Source: Trichobilharzia regenti (lineage: Eukaryota; Platyhelminthes; Trematoda; Strigeidida; Schistosomatidae). From it: 64,000 bases of DNA. The notes beneath the pieces were generated by a model. That model ran no database searches and had not been told where the DNA came from. It saw only the letters and a program-made list of their open reading frames with translations. The position numbers were made by a program, and so were the translations under genes. The stretch covers positions 124,339,809-124,403,808 of the forward strand of contig OX235264.1 in assembly GCA_944472135.2 (NCBI GenBank). Direction: 5' to 3'. Positions 1-11,099 of the stretch are shown here, piece by piece; within the stretch, counting starts at the first letter, position 1; each line of letters opens with the position of its first letter.

Positions 1-560
1 CAGTTTATGCCGTCTCTGGCGTAGACGTGATATCCGGTTGGCTGTCGACCAAAGGACGTTTTTACTGCTCAGCAGTCCGCTCTGTCCTCCCTTATGGATG
101 TGAGACTTGGCCATTGTGAGTAGAAGACAGGAAAAGACTAGCTGTCTTTGATCATAGGTGCCTGTGCTCCATCTCCCGTGTGAAATGGTATAATAAGGTG
201 TGCAATATTGAGGTTGGTCATCGGTGGAGTTCTAGGTAAGGAGGCAAAATCAATCGACGACGCTGTGAAATTACATCAACGAAGATGATTAGGACATGTG
301 TTACGTATGCCTAGCCATTGCCTTCCTCAACGGGCAATGTTAGCCTCTGACATAGGATGGATTAGATTGGGGAAGAACTAGTAATAGTCAAACCAAAACA
401 TGGCTTCATCAGTCAATGAAATCAACAACACTTAGTTTAAGCCACGAGGGAAGATGTAGACTTCTTGGTTGTGGTCCTCGGGACGGTAAAAACCAATGGC
501 TGGAGACAATCAGTGATATGGCTAAAAATCGTTTTCAATGTCTGGTGCAGATGCATCCAC
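1..560 (+). mobile_element. RTE-like LINE fragment (C-terminal end of ORF, degenerate)
   Basis: The translated + strand carries broken pieces of a LINE polyprotein C-terminus, including a match to the GHVLRMPSHRLPRRAML-type block that is better preserved at 3900-3960 and 4310-4545, and again in reverse at 8160-8480. Several stops and frame changes make it non-functional. It lies upstream of the first PSMD4 exon of the window, in the same orientation, and so presumably sits in a PSMD4 intron. Family assignment to RTE-type elements is from the RT-tail motifs, not from a search. Confidence 0.6.
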
Positions 561-770
561 TCGTTGTGACTTATGATTTCCAATGAAACTATATTGTTCT
601 TCGTTATTACTATTTCTTAGTCTCACACCTTTTTACTGTCTCTATTATGCATTTCTTCTACTTTCTTCTCTTGCTTTGTGTTCTATAAGGAGGGAGTGTG
701 GCGACTTGAACTTCTGCACATATGTGCAAAGTTCTATATCGAAAACAGACAAACAGTGGGTACACCAATT
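561..770 (+). repeat. 3' tail of the same LINE family
   Basis: A pyrimidine-rich tract with CTCTATTATGCATTTCTTCT followed by a block containing CTTCTGCACATATGTGCAAA. The same tail occurs at 4200-4310, 4700-4765 and, reversed, at 7975-8095, each time after the C-terminal LINE block, so it is taken as its 3' untranslated end. Confidence 0.6.
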
Positions 771-857
771 TAACTGGATTCCATGTTTTATTTTTGTTTT
801 ATTTTTAAGGTCTATGTATTAATCTGTGTGTAAATACACTTGTTTCTTTTTTTTTAG

Positions 858-1063
858 CCGGGTCAGGTACTTCTGAAGAGGTTATGCTTCAACAGGCTTT
901 GGCTATGTCAATGCAAATGGATAATGCAGGATCGGCAGGATTACCTATGGATATTGATTTGGCAGCAATGTCTGAAGAAGATCAAATCGCCTATGCACTG
1001 CGTATGTCTCTTCAACAAATGGGAGAAGAAACTGCACAACCAACTGCTACAGAGTCGAATAAG
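858..1063 (+). CDS. PSMD4: 26S proteasome non-ATPase regulatory subunit 4 (Rpn10/S5a), internal exon with UIMs
   Basis: PSMD4/Rpn10 is the ubiquitin receptor of the proteasome 19S lid/base interface; it binds polyubiquitin through C-terminal ubiquitin-interacting motifs (UIMs). This exon starts after a polypyrimidine tract ending TTTTTTTTTAG and stops at AAG before GTTTGT, phase 0 at the 3' end. It encodes two UIM-like helices: EEVMLQQALAMSMQM and MSEEDQIAYALRMSLQQM, the second with the acidic start, the Ala and the Ser of the UIM consensus. The first codon is split and needs one base from the preceding exon. The N-terminal VWA domain of the family must lie upstream, outside the window. The frame reads on into intron until a TAG, which is not part of the protein. 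Confidence 0.9.
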
Positions 1064-2433
1064 GTTTGTTTTATTCGCTATTTTTGTTGTTGTTGTTGTT
1101 GTGTGAAATAGTATGGAGAATTGGCTCTGCTCTAGTTTGAAACACTTGATGTTTAGCCAGTGTGATGAGTCACAAGTTTCGAGCCTTTCCCCCACCCCAA
1201 TTTATCTACTTCAGCTCATAACCTGGGACATAAGGACCTGTTCCGGGAATTGATTGATTAAAATACAAACTTGGTACATTTTATATGGATATCAAGAGGT
1301 GCGTTACACCTAATTTCGCAGTTTATGTTGACGGCTGGGATACTCACCGAACGTACTGATAGAAGTAGGTGGTTGTCTTTAAAATTCTTCCCTTGGGTCT
1401 TTGACTTGAAGTGCGATCTACAAAGCTTTGGAGCAGCTTCAGGAGCGACGTCCTCTTGGCTGTCGATGTCTGAAAGAGGTTCATATTCCATTCGATCCGT
1501 TTGGATTTTGAAGCTTATGTACATCCCTAGGTTTGGAATCTGGGTTTTCCAACTCCCTTAGGTAGACCTAACTGTCCACCAGTCCTCTCGTAAGCGATGG
1601 ACACACGGACTTGTCATAAGAATATATATATGAAATTAAAAAAGAGTTAATAGGTCGGAAAATAAATTTAGATCAAGTTATAAGAACGTATTGAAGGTTG
1701 GAATAACAATGAAGATCACTAAACCAAAATCTACCGTGGTATGTATCAAAACAAAGTTTACCAAGAAAGGTAGTTTAGTGTGATGACGAATTGTTACCTT
1801 CAACGCATAAAGATGGTTTAAACTTCTTCATTGTCAACTTGGGCTTCCACAAACTTTAAGATACGCCCCAAACACATTTTATAAATAAGTTTAAAAGATG
1901 TGTTAACATCAATTTCATATCCTATCTCTATAATATGTTTCGAAGTAGAGGAGATTGGTCTCCTGGCCTCACCATTAATGGGTTCTCGGGATTCTATTAG
2001 CTTCTGGAGTCATTTAGGATTGATATCGATGAGTCCTCCCTATGTATGTGTGTCCACATGTACAATCAAATTGGTAAATACAGTGGGAGGTGGTGATAAC
2101 ATTAATGTTGTTCATAACACTAATCAATTCATTCATTCACTATTATGTATACATATAAGTGTAGAACCTGATGATGAAGTTATCGAAAAGAATATCCCTT
2201 TGTTCAGTAATCATTCTTTTGAGTAAACTTATTCTTTGCTGGACACACACTGATGGAGTGCTTGACTATGGGAAAGCCAGTTTTGACTGTGATGTACATC
2301 TCTTCTTTTGGTTGATGAAAGCCAAAAAAATCAACATAAGCTTGTCACAATCGATGATGTTCTACTGCCTCTACCTTTTTTGCTGTTGTTGCCGTTGAAT
2401 GAGCTGGATTTCTTTTTTCTTTCTTTTTAACAG
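1064..2433 (+). other. PSMD4 intron containing PLE 3'-end debris
   Basis: Donor GTTTGT at 1064 and acceptor TTTTTAACAG ending at 2433. A TTG microsatellite lies near 1084-1101. The block 1600-1800 matches 46090-46360, and 2110-2230 matches the reverse complement of 47150-47240. Both are parts of the 3' non-coding region of a Penelope-like element family, so this intron carries an old PLE tail in + orientation. Nothing else coding was recognised. Confidence 0.7.
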
Positions 2434-2856
2434 ACTAATGTGGAAGCCTCGCCGATTACAACAGCTATGGCTATGGATGTAGATCAAACACCAACTAAAG
2501 CTGTAGAAAAGACAGAAGGATCTACAGTCTCTGGGGGATTGCCAACGGATACTGCTGCCGCCGTTACCACTACGAGCTCAGCAGCAGCACCATCGACAAC
2601 AACAACAACAGTTCATGCACCTGCTGATTTAGATGTTATCTATGATGTAGCATTTATTGAATCTGTTCTACAAAGTCTCCCTGGTGTAGATACACAAAAT
2701 GAAGATGTACGCAAGGCGATAAGTGCACTGACTAAATCTCAATCTCAAGGGGGTGGTGCTGGTGGTGGCGGTAGTTCATCATCAAATGATCATGATGAAG
2801 AGAATAAGAATAAGAAGATGAAGACGGCTGAGGAAGATGATAAACAGGATAAATGA
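2434..2856 (+). CDS. PSMD4: 26S proteasome non-ATPase regulatory subunit 4 (Rpn10/S5a), terminal exon
   Basis: Starts in phase 0 after CAG and continues the frame of the 858-1063 exon (SNK then TNVEASP), ending at TGA 2854-2856. The first 65 codons are a low-complexity Thr/Ser/Ala-rich linker. Then comes the conserved C-terminal helix block: DLDVIYDVAFIESVLQSLPG, followed by VDTQNEDVRKAISAL, closely matching the region of human PSMD4 that reads FLQSVLENLPGVDPNNE. The end is a Gly/Ser stretch and a charged Lys/Glu/Asp tail, as in other Rpn10 proteins. The homopolymeric linker is longer than in vertebrates. A shared exon boundary with no frame conflict supports a real gene rather than a retrocopy. 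Confidence 0.92.
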   Translation, partial: TNVEASPITTAMAMDVDQTPTKAVEKTEGSTVSGGLPTDTAAAVTTTSSAAAPSTTTTTVHAPADLDVIYDVAFIESVLQSLPGVDTQNEDVRKAISALTKSQSQGGGAGGGGSSSSNDHDEENKNKKMKTAEEDDKQDK

Positions 2857-3056
2857 TGAGTAGGCTGGGTTATTATTATTGTGATTTTGACTGCTGACCA
2901 GTGTTTGTGTTTGTGTGCGCCTGTGTGTGTGTGTACATGATGACTTAGTCCTGTGAATTCGCATCCAAACACAAAATATTCCATTCTAAGAAAAGTTTTT
3001 GTCAATCCATTCTTCTCTCATTATTACTATTATTTTCATTAAAGAATGAATGGATG

Positions 3057-3062
3057 AATAAA
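3057..3062 (+). terminator. Poly(A) signal of PSMD4
   Basis: AATAAA lies about 200 bases after the stop codon, downstream of a GT-rich stretch (2898-2935) and an ATTATT-rich stretch. It is the first canonical signal after the gene. No cleavage-site evidence is available. Confidence 0.6.
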
Positions 3063-3129
3063 TACACATTCTGAGTTGTTTATTTACCAGTTATTTTCAA
3101 CTATTGGTTTTGTAGGGATTTTGTTTTTC

Positions 3130-3430
3130 ATTTTATGGAGGATTTCACTGTGAGCTGACCACTGGAAAACCAGCATAGAGTACTGGACAGCTGTTTTGGT
3201 TTTAGTTTTCAATTCTTCAGTAGTGGCTTAATGGTCTACGAGCTAGCTTGCCTTGTAACCAGAAGGTCCTGGGCTCGAACCTTGGCGGTGGGGGTGCGTA
3301 CTACCGAAGAGTCCCAAACTAGGACGGTGGAAACAGCTGTCCAGTACTCCCAGCTTGTTTTCCAGTGGTTCTCTCTCTAACTAATGTCAGTTCATGGTGA
3401 AATCCTCCTTATTCGTCTTGATGATGAAGT
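3130..3430. mobile_element. tRNA-derived SINE (family 2), partial - copy plus full + copy
   Basis: The + copy starts near 3218 with an A-box-like AGTGGCTTAATGGTCTACGA, then the B-box-like GGGCTCGAACC, then CCGAAGAGTCCCAAACTAGG and CAGCTGTCCAGTACTCCC. A piece of the same 3' body lies in opposite orientation at 3140-3195. At least ten relatives occur in the window, e.g. 7328-7530 and 39453-39660. Pol III-type boxes mark it as a tRNA-derived SINE. The body contains a decayed hammerhead-like motif (see findings). Confidence 0.7.
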
Positions 3431-3604
3431 GTTACATGTTTGGTTTTTTTAAACAGTCATCGGTACAAATTCTTCTGGTATAGTGGGGCTAGAGAGGTGG
3501 GTGAGAGCTCTTTTACGGCTGATACAGTTGGATACCCATCAGCCGTGAATTGGCTGTCATCATTTCGCTGACCCACATGTAAGTGTAGTACATGCGTCCT
3601 TGTT

Positions 3605-3840
3605 TTTTTTCCTTCACGTTCCCCAGTGGAATATAGGGCTTTAAGCCAGTGGCTTGAAGTTTCTGTGGCAGTGTTTTATTTTACAGGATGGGGTTGCTAG
3701 TCTCATGCCCAGCCTTTCCTCTTTACTAGCATTATTTCTGGCTCAGCGAGGTAAAGGAGTGCGTCGGCAGGGGACCGAACCCCGGACCATGTGCATGGTC
3801 GGTGAGCCCCTAACCGCTATACCACCAACGTTAGGCGTCG
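3605..3840 (-). mobile_element. tRNA-derived SINE (family 3)
   Basis: In reverse, the head carries a B-box-like GGTCCGGGGTTCGGTCCCC and a GGTGGTATAGCGGT A-box-like segment. The body reads into AAACTTCAAGCCACTGGCTT and ends GGGAACGTGAAGG plus A-rich tail. Matching copies: 52463-52705 and 53639-53870 (+), 34508-34700, 37195-37370 and 43690-43910 (-). Confidence 0.75.
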
Positions 3841-4790
3841 AGTTCTAGGTAAGCAGGAGAAATCAATTTAGGAGGCTGTGAAGTTACATTGACTGAGATG
3901 GTTAGGACATGTGTTACGTATGCCTAGTCATCGCCTTCGTCGACGGGCAATGTTAGCTGATACAGGGTCACGCTAGATAATAGTTATCGGAGGTCAAACG
4001 AAAACATGGCACCAGTCAATGAAATCTACAACAGTTAGTCTAAGCCACGTAGGAAGGTGTAGACTTCCTGGTTGGGGTCCTCGGGAAGGTAAAAGCAAAT
4101 GGTTGGAAACAATTGGTGACATGGCTCAAAATCATTCTCAGTGGTGCAGATGCATCCACTCCTTGTGACTTATGATTTCCAATGTAACTATATTGTTCTT
4201 CGTTATTACTATTCCTTTGTCTCACTCCTCTGTTCACTGTCTCTATTATGCATTTCTTCTACTTTCTTCTCTTGCTTTGTGTTCTATAAGGAGGGAGTGT
4301 GGCGACCGCCTCCCCCGACGGGCATTGTTAGCTGATATAGGTTCAGGTTGGAAAAGAGCCAGTGGTGGCCAAACAAAAACATGGAATCAATCCATGAAAT
4401 CCTTGACAGTTAAACTGAGTCAGGTAGGGAGATGCAGACTCCCGGGTTGGGGCCCTCGGGACTCTAGGAATCAATGGCTGGAGACAATAGATGACATGGC
4501 TCAAAATCGTTGTCAATGGCGCAGATGTATTCAATCTCTGTGATCTTTCATATTCCTTTCTACCATTACCCATTCTGTTTCACTCTTATATTTGTCAAAC
4601 TCTATTAATTCTCTTCACTCATCTTCTTGTCTACCTCTGTGTGCTATTTGGAACGTGGCAACTCGAACTGCTGCACTTCGGTGCCAAGTTCTATGTTGAA
4701 TCCAGACAGACAGACAGACTTGAACTTCTGCACATATGTGCAAAGTTATATGTCGAAAACAGACAGATACCACCGACGCATGCGTCTTTG
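3841..4790 (+). mobile_element. RTE-like LINE C-terminal fragments, two head-to-tail copies
   Basis: Two partial copies of the same C-terminal ORF block lie in tandem (3841-4170 and 4305-4545). The second reads RRALLADIGSGWKRASGGQ, then GRCRLPGWGPRDSRNQWLET and MAQNRCQWRRCIQSL, the typical tail of an RTE-type polyprotein found three times in this window. Each is followed by the pyrimidine-rich tail ending in CTTCTGCACATATGTGCAAA. Both are disrupted and 5'-truncated. Confidence 0.7.
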
Positions 4791-4796
4791 TGGTAG

Positions 4797-5590
4797 AATG
4801 TAATTCCATATTTTAGATAAGGATATTTCAAATATCACACAGTGTGATGATGCAGCATTAATCACTGGATGACAACATCTCGAGCATAAATTATTACTGA
4901 TCATAATCATATCAGTTTAGCTGCATTGGCTTTACATGTTGTCTTATATATGTTTTCTGTCTCCCTGTCGCCCTCTTCCCCTTGTTGTTTGGTGCCATTT
5001 TCAATATCTCCAGGGTAGGCGGCGTCGAGTTACTCCTAAGGAATGTGTGCGATGTTGAATCGATGAACAGAGCTTCAGTAATTAACTTCTCTCTCTCGCT
5101 TACTCGACCTAACTACATTACTCTTTGATACTTCCACTCTGGATGGTGGGTGGGTGGGTTAGATACTAACTGGCATTTATAGGAAACCAACATACACTAC
5201 AATAAATACTTAGACTTTAATTCATTTCATCTCATCCAGAATCAGTAAAGATGGATGGTTTTAGTTAAATGTTTATATAGTCGAGACAGCAGTCTAACTA
5301 ACTAGCAAGGAAGCCAAAAGATTTTATAATGAAGTCAAACAAATAGAGGAAATATCGCTAGTGAATGACCCACTCACAACCCACCAGAATTTATTCAGAG
5401 ATGTCTGAAGGACCATAGAAAAAAATTAACGAAAATGATATAGAATTCAAAGCCTGTGTGGTACTGCCGTATAAGGAAGGAACGTCAGAGACCTTGTGTA
5501 GTATTCTGAATGAGGTTGGAATCAGTCGGGGTGGCATTTAAACCAACCACCCAAGCAACTCTGTTAGCGACAAACTTTGTCGGCATAATC
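4797..5590 (+). mobile_element. Penelope-like element fragment, relative of the 54973-56433 copy
   Basis: 4797-4920 resembles 55009-55112 (TAATTCCAT..., then CTCGAGCATAA and CATAATCATATCA). 5160-5240 gives the broken frame corresponding to VYRKPTH..RYLDF, and 5455-5580 encodes LPYKEGTSETL, matching the 55-kb copy's IPYKEGTSETLRRILNK. Multiple stops and a large internal deletion of RT are evident. Confidence 0.65.
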
Positions 5591-5749
5591 CAGTCCACCA
5601 CAATTAAGAAAATGATTGGTGATAATAGGCCGACAGCTAGCTTGTCTTACTCCTCAATTCACTTGGAATGCTTCGCTGAGTTTTCCGTTGTGGACCACCT
5701 GACACATCCCACTGTCAATAACTGTTGAATGAGGCTGATAAAGACTTGG

Positions 5750-6560
5750 GCATTGTACGCCATAGGGTTGAATCAGTTCCCGATCCACGTCCCGGTCAAC
5801 ACTGCGCGTCGAAGGCCTTTTCGAAGTCGATGAAGTTGAGGTAGAGATTTGACTCCGATTCTATGCTTTATTTGATGATGATGCACACAGCTGCAATTTG
5901 ATCAGCACATGATTCGCGTTTCCTGAATCCAGTCTGTTCTGGCTGGTGGAGTTCTGTATCAATTGTATCTTTAATTCTCCGCTGGATGACGTAACTTAGT
6001 ATTTTACTTGGTGTGGACAAGAGCACTATTCCGCACCAGTTCTTGCAGAGGCATAAGTCACCCTTCATTGGTAGCTTGATAAGGTAACCTTTCTTTCAAT
6101 CAGTAGGCATCTTTCCTTCCTTTCAAACCTTTTGTAATAATGGCGTTAACATATCTACTGCAGTCTCTGCGTCTGTTTTCAGTGCTTCGGGGTGGGGGAA
6201 TTGCATCTGGACCTGATGCCTTCCTGGACTTCACTAGCTTGATCGCCTTCAGGATTTCTGTCGTTAGAGGACTTGTGTCCAGTTGTGTGCTTGCTGTGTT
6301 GGTGGTGGTGGTGGTATTCTTTGTCGAGTTGCAGGTGATGGTCAATTCAAGAGTCCTTTGAAGTGAGTGATCAACTCATTGTTTTATTTGTCTCTCCTCT
6401 CTGGTAACTAAGTTCCCTTGAAAGTCTTTTATAGGTTTCACTTGCGTTGACTTCTTCCTGATTAGAGACCTGGTTATCTGATATAATGTTCTCAGGTCTG
6501 TTTTAACTCCGCCCTACCTGTTCTGTTTCGGTTGACAATGTGTCGTAGAATTGTCTCTTG
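5750..6560 (-). mobile_element. RTE-like LINE, reverse transcriptase N-terminal part
   Basis: On the - strand 6068-5868 reads KGDLCLCKNWCGIVLLSTPS, then TELHQPEQTGFRKRESCADQ, the RT block of RTE/SR2-type LINEs (usual form NWRGI.LLS and EQAGFR..RSC.DQI). Upstream, 6345-6100 holds LKAIKLVKSRKASGPDAIPP, the finger-domain motif. A frameshift separates the two parts. Broken copy without endonuclease. Confidence 0.75.
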
Positions 6561-7140
6561 TTAAATCCCTGTAAACGAATACTTGATAGTTAACTTTTTC
6601 CTCTCACATTTTCGTACTCATTTCTTATCAGTAGTATGCTCACATAAACAAAAATGGTGCTTCCGATCAAGAAGTGCTATTCTTAGATACGAAGTGGAGG
6701 TTGACATTGAAATCAACAGTTTTAAGTGATTGGCTTCTTATGTGGAAGATCTGGGTTTGAGCGTCACTTGGACAGGAGGGAAAACAAAGCACTCGTGATA
6801 CAATAGACGGAACAAAGAGCAGTATAAAATCATGAAAATACGGTTTTCTGTATTTGATATTGAAACCTTGAGCGTGGGTGTGAATATGAAGAGACGCATT
6901 TACTGTCATAGACTAATGAGAACTTTGAAGTCGTGAAAATAAGTACCTTATAAGATGTTTTACAAATTCATCATTTTAATGTCAGATTTCTAAACAAAAA
7001 ATCTCAAATGTCATTACTGGATGTATGTCCTGAAGCTGCTGTGAGAATATATGACTAGTAGGGTCCCCCTTTCTCAAGGTGAAAGGGATACTTGTCGAAG
7101 GCAGCGGAAGGCGTAACATTATATCACGAGTTGACAAAGT
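6561..7140. other. No gene recognised
   Basis: AT-rich sequence without a convincing exon, RNA gene or repeat that I could match elsewhere in the window. Short frames here have no recognisable motif. Confidence 0.4.
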
Positions 7141-7144
7141 TGGA

Positions 7145-7700
7145 ATTGGTTGGAGGATTTCATCGTGAGCTAGCCACTGGAAGACCTAAGAGTATTGGAC
7201 AGATGTTTCGTCCTAGTTTGAGACGTCAGTAGTACGCACCCACCGGGGTTCGGACCCAGGACCTTCTGGTTACAAGGCGAGTTTGTAGACCACTAAGCAG
7301 AAGCTCGAATTCTTGGCCATTGGATCGGGTCCCAGTGGCTCGATGGTCAACGAGCTAGGCTTGCAAACGGAAGGTCTTTTGGGTTCGTACCCCGGTGGGT
7401 CACAAACCAGGACAGAACAGCTATCCGGTACCCCCAGGTTTCTCAATGCTTCTCTAACTGATAATCAGCTCATGATGAAATCCTTCAACCAATCAAACAA
7501 AATCCCTACAAAAATCAATACTTGGAAAGTTGGAATTCATTGATGGCTGAATTTCAGACCAAGTGGCTGAATGGTCAGCGAGCATGGTATCTTGACGTGA
7601 TAATTTAATCTCTGGGTGCAAACAGGATGAAACAGTTACCCAATGCCCTTTGGTGTTTTCACTGATCTCTCTAAATAATAATGATTCGTGAGGAAAATTT
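7145..7700. mobile_element. Family 2 SINEs: inverted pair plus a diverged third copy
   Basis: A - copy (7145-7305) and a + copy (7328-7530) face head to head, with their tRNA-like heads at the centre around CATTGGATCGGGTCCCAGTGG. The - copy keeps a GGTTCGGACCC-type B box and the ribozyme-like body AACTAGGACGAAACATCT. A third, more diverged + piece follows at 7555-7700. The inverted pair could fold into a long hairpin if transcribed. Confidence 0.65.
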
Positions 7701-7727
7701 AACAATTGAAATTGAAGTTCAGTGATC

Positions 7728-7950
7728 TGAAACACACCTCGGCTATCGTTTTGCATTCATTTATATGTGATTACACAAAAGGATGGGACAAGGTGAAAGT
7801 ATTAGAAAGTAATACAGTTAGGTGGAGACAGAGAGCAAGTGAGAGATCGGTCACCGAATCTTTGTCCATCGAATCAACACCAAACACGTGTAATAGAGAT
7901 GACATAATACCTATGCCGGATATGTGGACTAATGTAATGAATCACAGGTG
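7728..7950 (+). mobile_element. Penelope-like element, GIY-YIG domain C-terminus
   Basis: The + strand reads TSAIVLHSFICDYTKGWDKV, then VTESLSIESTPNTCN and DDIIPMPDMWTNVMNHR. It aligns with residues 340-388 of the 55266 PLE frame (SAIAMHALTHNHTIGWERV and TESLFIESTPNTCN). It extends past the point where the 55-kb copy stops and so shows the family's natural C-terminus. Confidence 0.75.
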
Positions 7951-7959
7951 AGGGGTGTC

Positions 7960-8920
7960 TGTCTGTCTATTTTCGAAATAGAACTTTGCACATATGTGCA
8001 GAAGTTCAAGTCGCCACACTCCCTCCTTGTAGAACACAAAGCAAGAGAAGAAAGTAGAAGAAATGCATAATAGAGACAGTAAACAGAGGTGTGAGACAAA
8101 GGAATAGTAATAACGAGGAACAATATAGTTACATTGGAAATTATAAGTCTCAAGGAGTGGATGCATCTGCGCTAGCCATTGAGAACTATCACTTTGAGAC
8201 ATATAACCAATTGTTTCCAAACATTGGTTTTTACCGTCCCGATTACCCCAACCAGGAAGTACATCTTCCTACGTGACTAGCTCAAACTGATTGTTGAGGA
8301 TTTCATTGACTGATTAGGCCATGTTTTGCTTTGACGCCCGCTAGTCTCTTTTCTAGCTTGACCCTATGTCAGCTAACATTGCCCATCGTGGAAGGCGATG
8401 ATTAGGCATGCGTAACACATGTCCTAACCATCTCAGTCGATGTAACTTCACAGCCTCCTAGATTGATTTCCTCTCCTTACCTAGCACTCGACCGAAGCCT
8501 AACCTCAATATTGCTCACCCCATCATACTGCTCCACACGTGAGATAGAACACAGACACCTATGATCATAGACAGCTAGCCAGGCTTTTCATGTCTTCCAC
8601 TCTCAATGGCCAGGTCTCACATCCATAAAGGAGGATGGAGCGGACTGCTGGGCAGTACACACGTTATTTGGTAGATAGCCGGATATCCTGTCCACGCCAG
8701 AGACGACGTAAAGTGCCATATGCGAAACGAGCCCTCTGTATACGTGCGGAGATTTCGTCAGAGATCAACCCGTTGGCACTGGCTGATGCAACTTCCCAAA
8801 TAAGTGAAGCGGTCAACATGCTCCAGCACTTCACTCCCTATTTCTAAACTAGGAGTCAGTGTAGTCCAGTCCTGTAACATCATCTTACATTTAGCGGGAA
8901 CAGGTGACGGGTGGCGCAGA
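7960..8920 (-). mobile_element. RTE-like LINE C-terminal fragment with 3' tail
   Basis: Reverse complement of the block described at 1-770 and 3841-4790: the tail with TTTGCACATATGTGCAGAAG at 7985-8010, the pyrimidine tract, then the MLADIG..WK.R/GHVLRMP region around 8280-8460 and further upstream ORF sequence to about 8920. Stops are frequent. Confidence 0.65.
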
Positions 8921-9089
8921 GGAAAAATACATACAGCAGATAATGAACCTGTCTGAATGTATACTGAACGAATTATATAACCAAATGTACTTTGATACTT
9001 TCTTGAGAATCACATAGCTATTTTAACAATCACATAGTTGGCTGAGATTCCGAAGTAGAAGTTTGCACAGAAGTGCAGGAGTTCAGACG

Positions 9090-9995
9090 GGTAAACTTCC
9101 GTCAACCGAAGAAATTTGAAGGCAATCACTTCCGTCACTTATCTAGGCACTATCGTCTCAACTATAGGCGAAGGTACGGATGAGGTTGTCAAAACGAAGG
9201 TAAGACGAACCTTCATCATTCTGAAATAGGTCTGGAAATATGCTGTAGGCATCAAAAGCAAAATTGGGATTTTCGACGCCAGTGTTAAGCTAGTCGGTCC
9301 TTGTTATGTACTGGTCGAGTAATTAATAGTCCTGACCCAAGAAGGCGGAAATCAGAAAACCACCAGGTTCACGATGATACTTGTATATTTCAAACAAGGA
9401 AAATCAATGTCACACAAGTGTATGAGCGAATGTTTAAAAACGAACGAATCAATAGACAGTCTTAACATGACTGGTTGTAATGTCATTTGACAACAAGGTC
9501 AGACATGTTTGTTTAGTTAGTGGACAGACAAAAACATATTGTCAATTATAATGGAATATCGATCCATATAAACATAGCAAAATATAACAGACTGTCAAAA
9601 ACAAACACACATATTAGGTGGATACATATCACCTCAGCAGCTGTCTGTCTTCGCTGGCTCAGTACTAAAAGTCAGACGGCCAGCCAGAAAGAATTAGCAG
9701 CAAGAAACTCTGGGATCGAATCAATCACGAACTTACTGCTCAGCAAATATTCCGAATAAAATGGAGATAGATGGAGCACACTCTGAGGAGACCGCTGAGT
9801 GGTATCAAGCGTCAGGCCGGTGCTCAAGTGGAACCCGAATAAGAAACGATGAGTTTGATGTGGGTTCGAGGGTGACATAGAGGAGATCGTTTGGGGAGGA
9901 GGAGATGAGAGATTAGGGACAGTCGTTGAGTCAGCTGATGGGGACTGTAGAGGCGTGCTGTTAAGGCCGCATGTTTCACTTGGAACCTAAGGGAA
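9090..9995 (+). mobile_element. RTE-like LINE 3' portion, interrupted
   Basis: 9110-9320 carries the block TYLGTIVS that begins the RT C-terminal region, and 9640-9995 the final block with AARNSGIESI.., RMEIDG-type helix and the 3' tail ending CTAAGGGAATAATAATA. The same order is seen at 35040-35725. The 320 bp between (9320-9640) does not match that copy and is probably a later insertion of unknown type. Confidence 0.6.
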
Positions 9996-10725
9996 TAATA
10001 ATATAGTGCACAATATAATGGAGAAATGACTCAAAAGTAACCGTAATCAACCGAAATTTGCGAGGGATGTAACAAACATATGGGAAGTAATAAAGATATA
10101 ATGGATCTGGAAGATACCGAAGAGTGAATGCATCTTCACCTCTGAGATTGATTTTGAACCATATGACCAATTTGGGTGGACTTCGACCTTCCCCCCGAAA
10201 TACTCTCATCATTTGACCATGAGTTGATAGCCTCAGTCGATTAAGTCTTACTTACTGTTTGAAAACATATCACGGGTGTTCGTCACAAGAGTGAAAGAGT
10301 GAATATGAACATCTCACCAATACAATCGGACTGTTGGACATCCAGGTCTACCTAGGGCAATTGACATACCCAGATACCAAGTCTATGATGTAAATAGGCG
10401 CCAGAATATTTTCACAGCGAACTATGGGAGCATATCTCCTAATTCTGCTTTATCGCTTCATAGATCAAACTTCTAGTTAAAGACTCTTTCTCAGATAACC
10501 ACTTGTTTCAGTCTCGGAGGTAAGTATCTCTCAGGCCTTCCACAAACTATGAGAAGAGTTTGATTGACAGATCTCTAGGTTTCCATAGTGTACGAATTCT
10601 GTGTTTTAGTGAATAATAATGAGTCAACTATCTCCAGCCGTTGGTTCTTAATGTCTCAAGAACCCCAGACAGTCTACACCTCTCCAACCTACAGTTTCCA
10701 AACATTATCCGATGCAAGTTAACAT
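9996..10725. other. Unassigned sequence
   Basis: No exon, RNA gene or clear repeat recognised. Part of 10080-10220 may be a diverged LINE tail, but I could not match it securely. Confidence 0.35.
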
Positions 10726-10729
10726 TTCT

Positions 10730-11065
10730 GAACGAGGAAGGTGATCGCTTGGCATGCGTGATACGCGTTTTAGCTACCTCAATCAACGTAGCTTAACAAC
10801 CTCTTCTACTGGATTAGCCTTCTTACCTAACACTGTAAGCCTAACCTCAATACTATTCACCTTCTTGTTCCACTTAATGCCGGAGACAGAACTCTCAGGT
10901 CAGAATGCGGCTGACCTCTTTCCTACTTCCAATGGTTGTATATCACAGCTATGAAGAAGGACAGATTGAAATACTGAGTAGTCCAGACATTCTATGTTCG
11001 ATAGCCGGATATCATATCTACGCCAGAAATGACGTAAGCTGGCGTATATCAGACGAATCGTTTTT
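10730..11065 (-). mobile_element. Degenerate RTE-like LINE fragment
   Basis: The + sequence ...TTACCTAACACTGTAAGCCT and AGCCGGATATCATATCTACG corresponds to the better copy at 8460-8700 in the same orientation (CTTACCTAGCACTCGACC and AGCCGGATATCCTGTCCACG). Highly diverged. Confidence 0.5.
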
Positions 11066-11099
11066 CATCCATTCTGAAATTTCTTGAACAATCATTTCA

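Noticed and set aside
1082..1111. Extension of the PSMD4 exon frame into VCFIRYFCCCCCC
   Set aside because: It reads through the donor GTTTGT into a TTG microsatellite; the next exon fits in phase at 2434.
3140..3400. Long terminal repeats of a retroelement, from matching inverted blocks
   Set aside because: Blocks are in opposite orientation and recur singly elsewhere with pol III boxes, so they are SINE copies.
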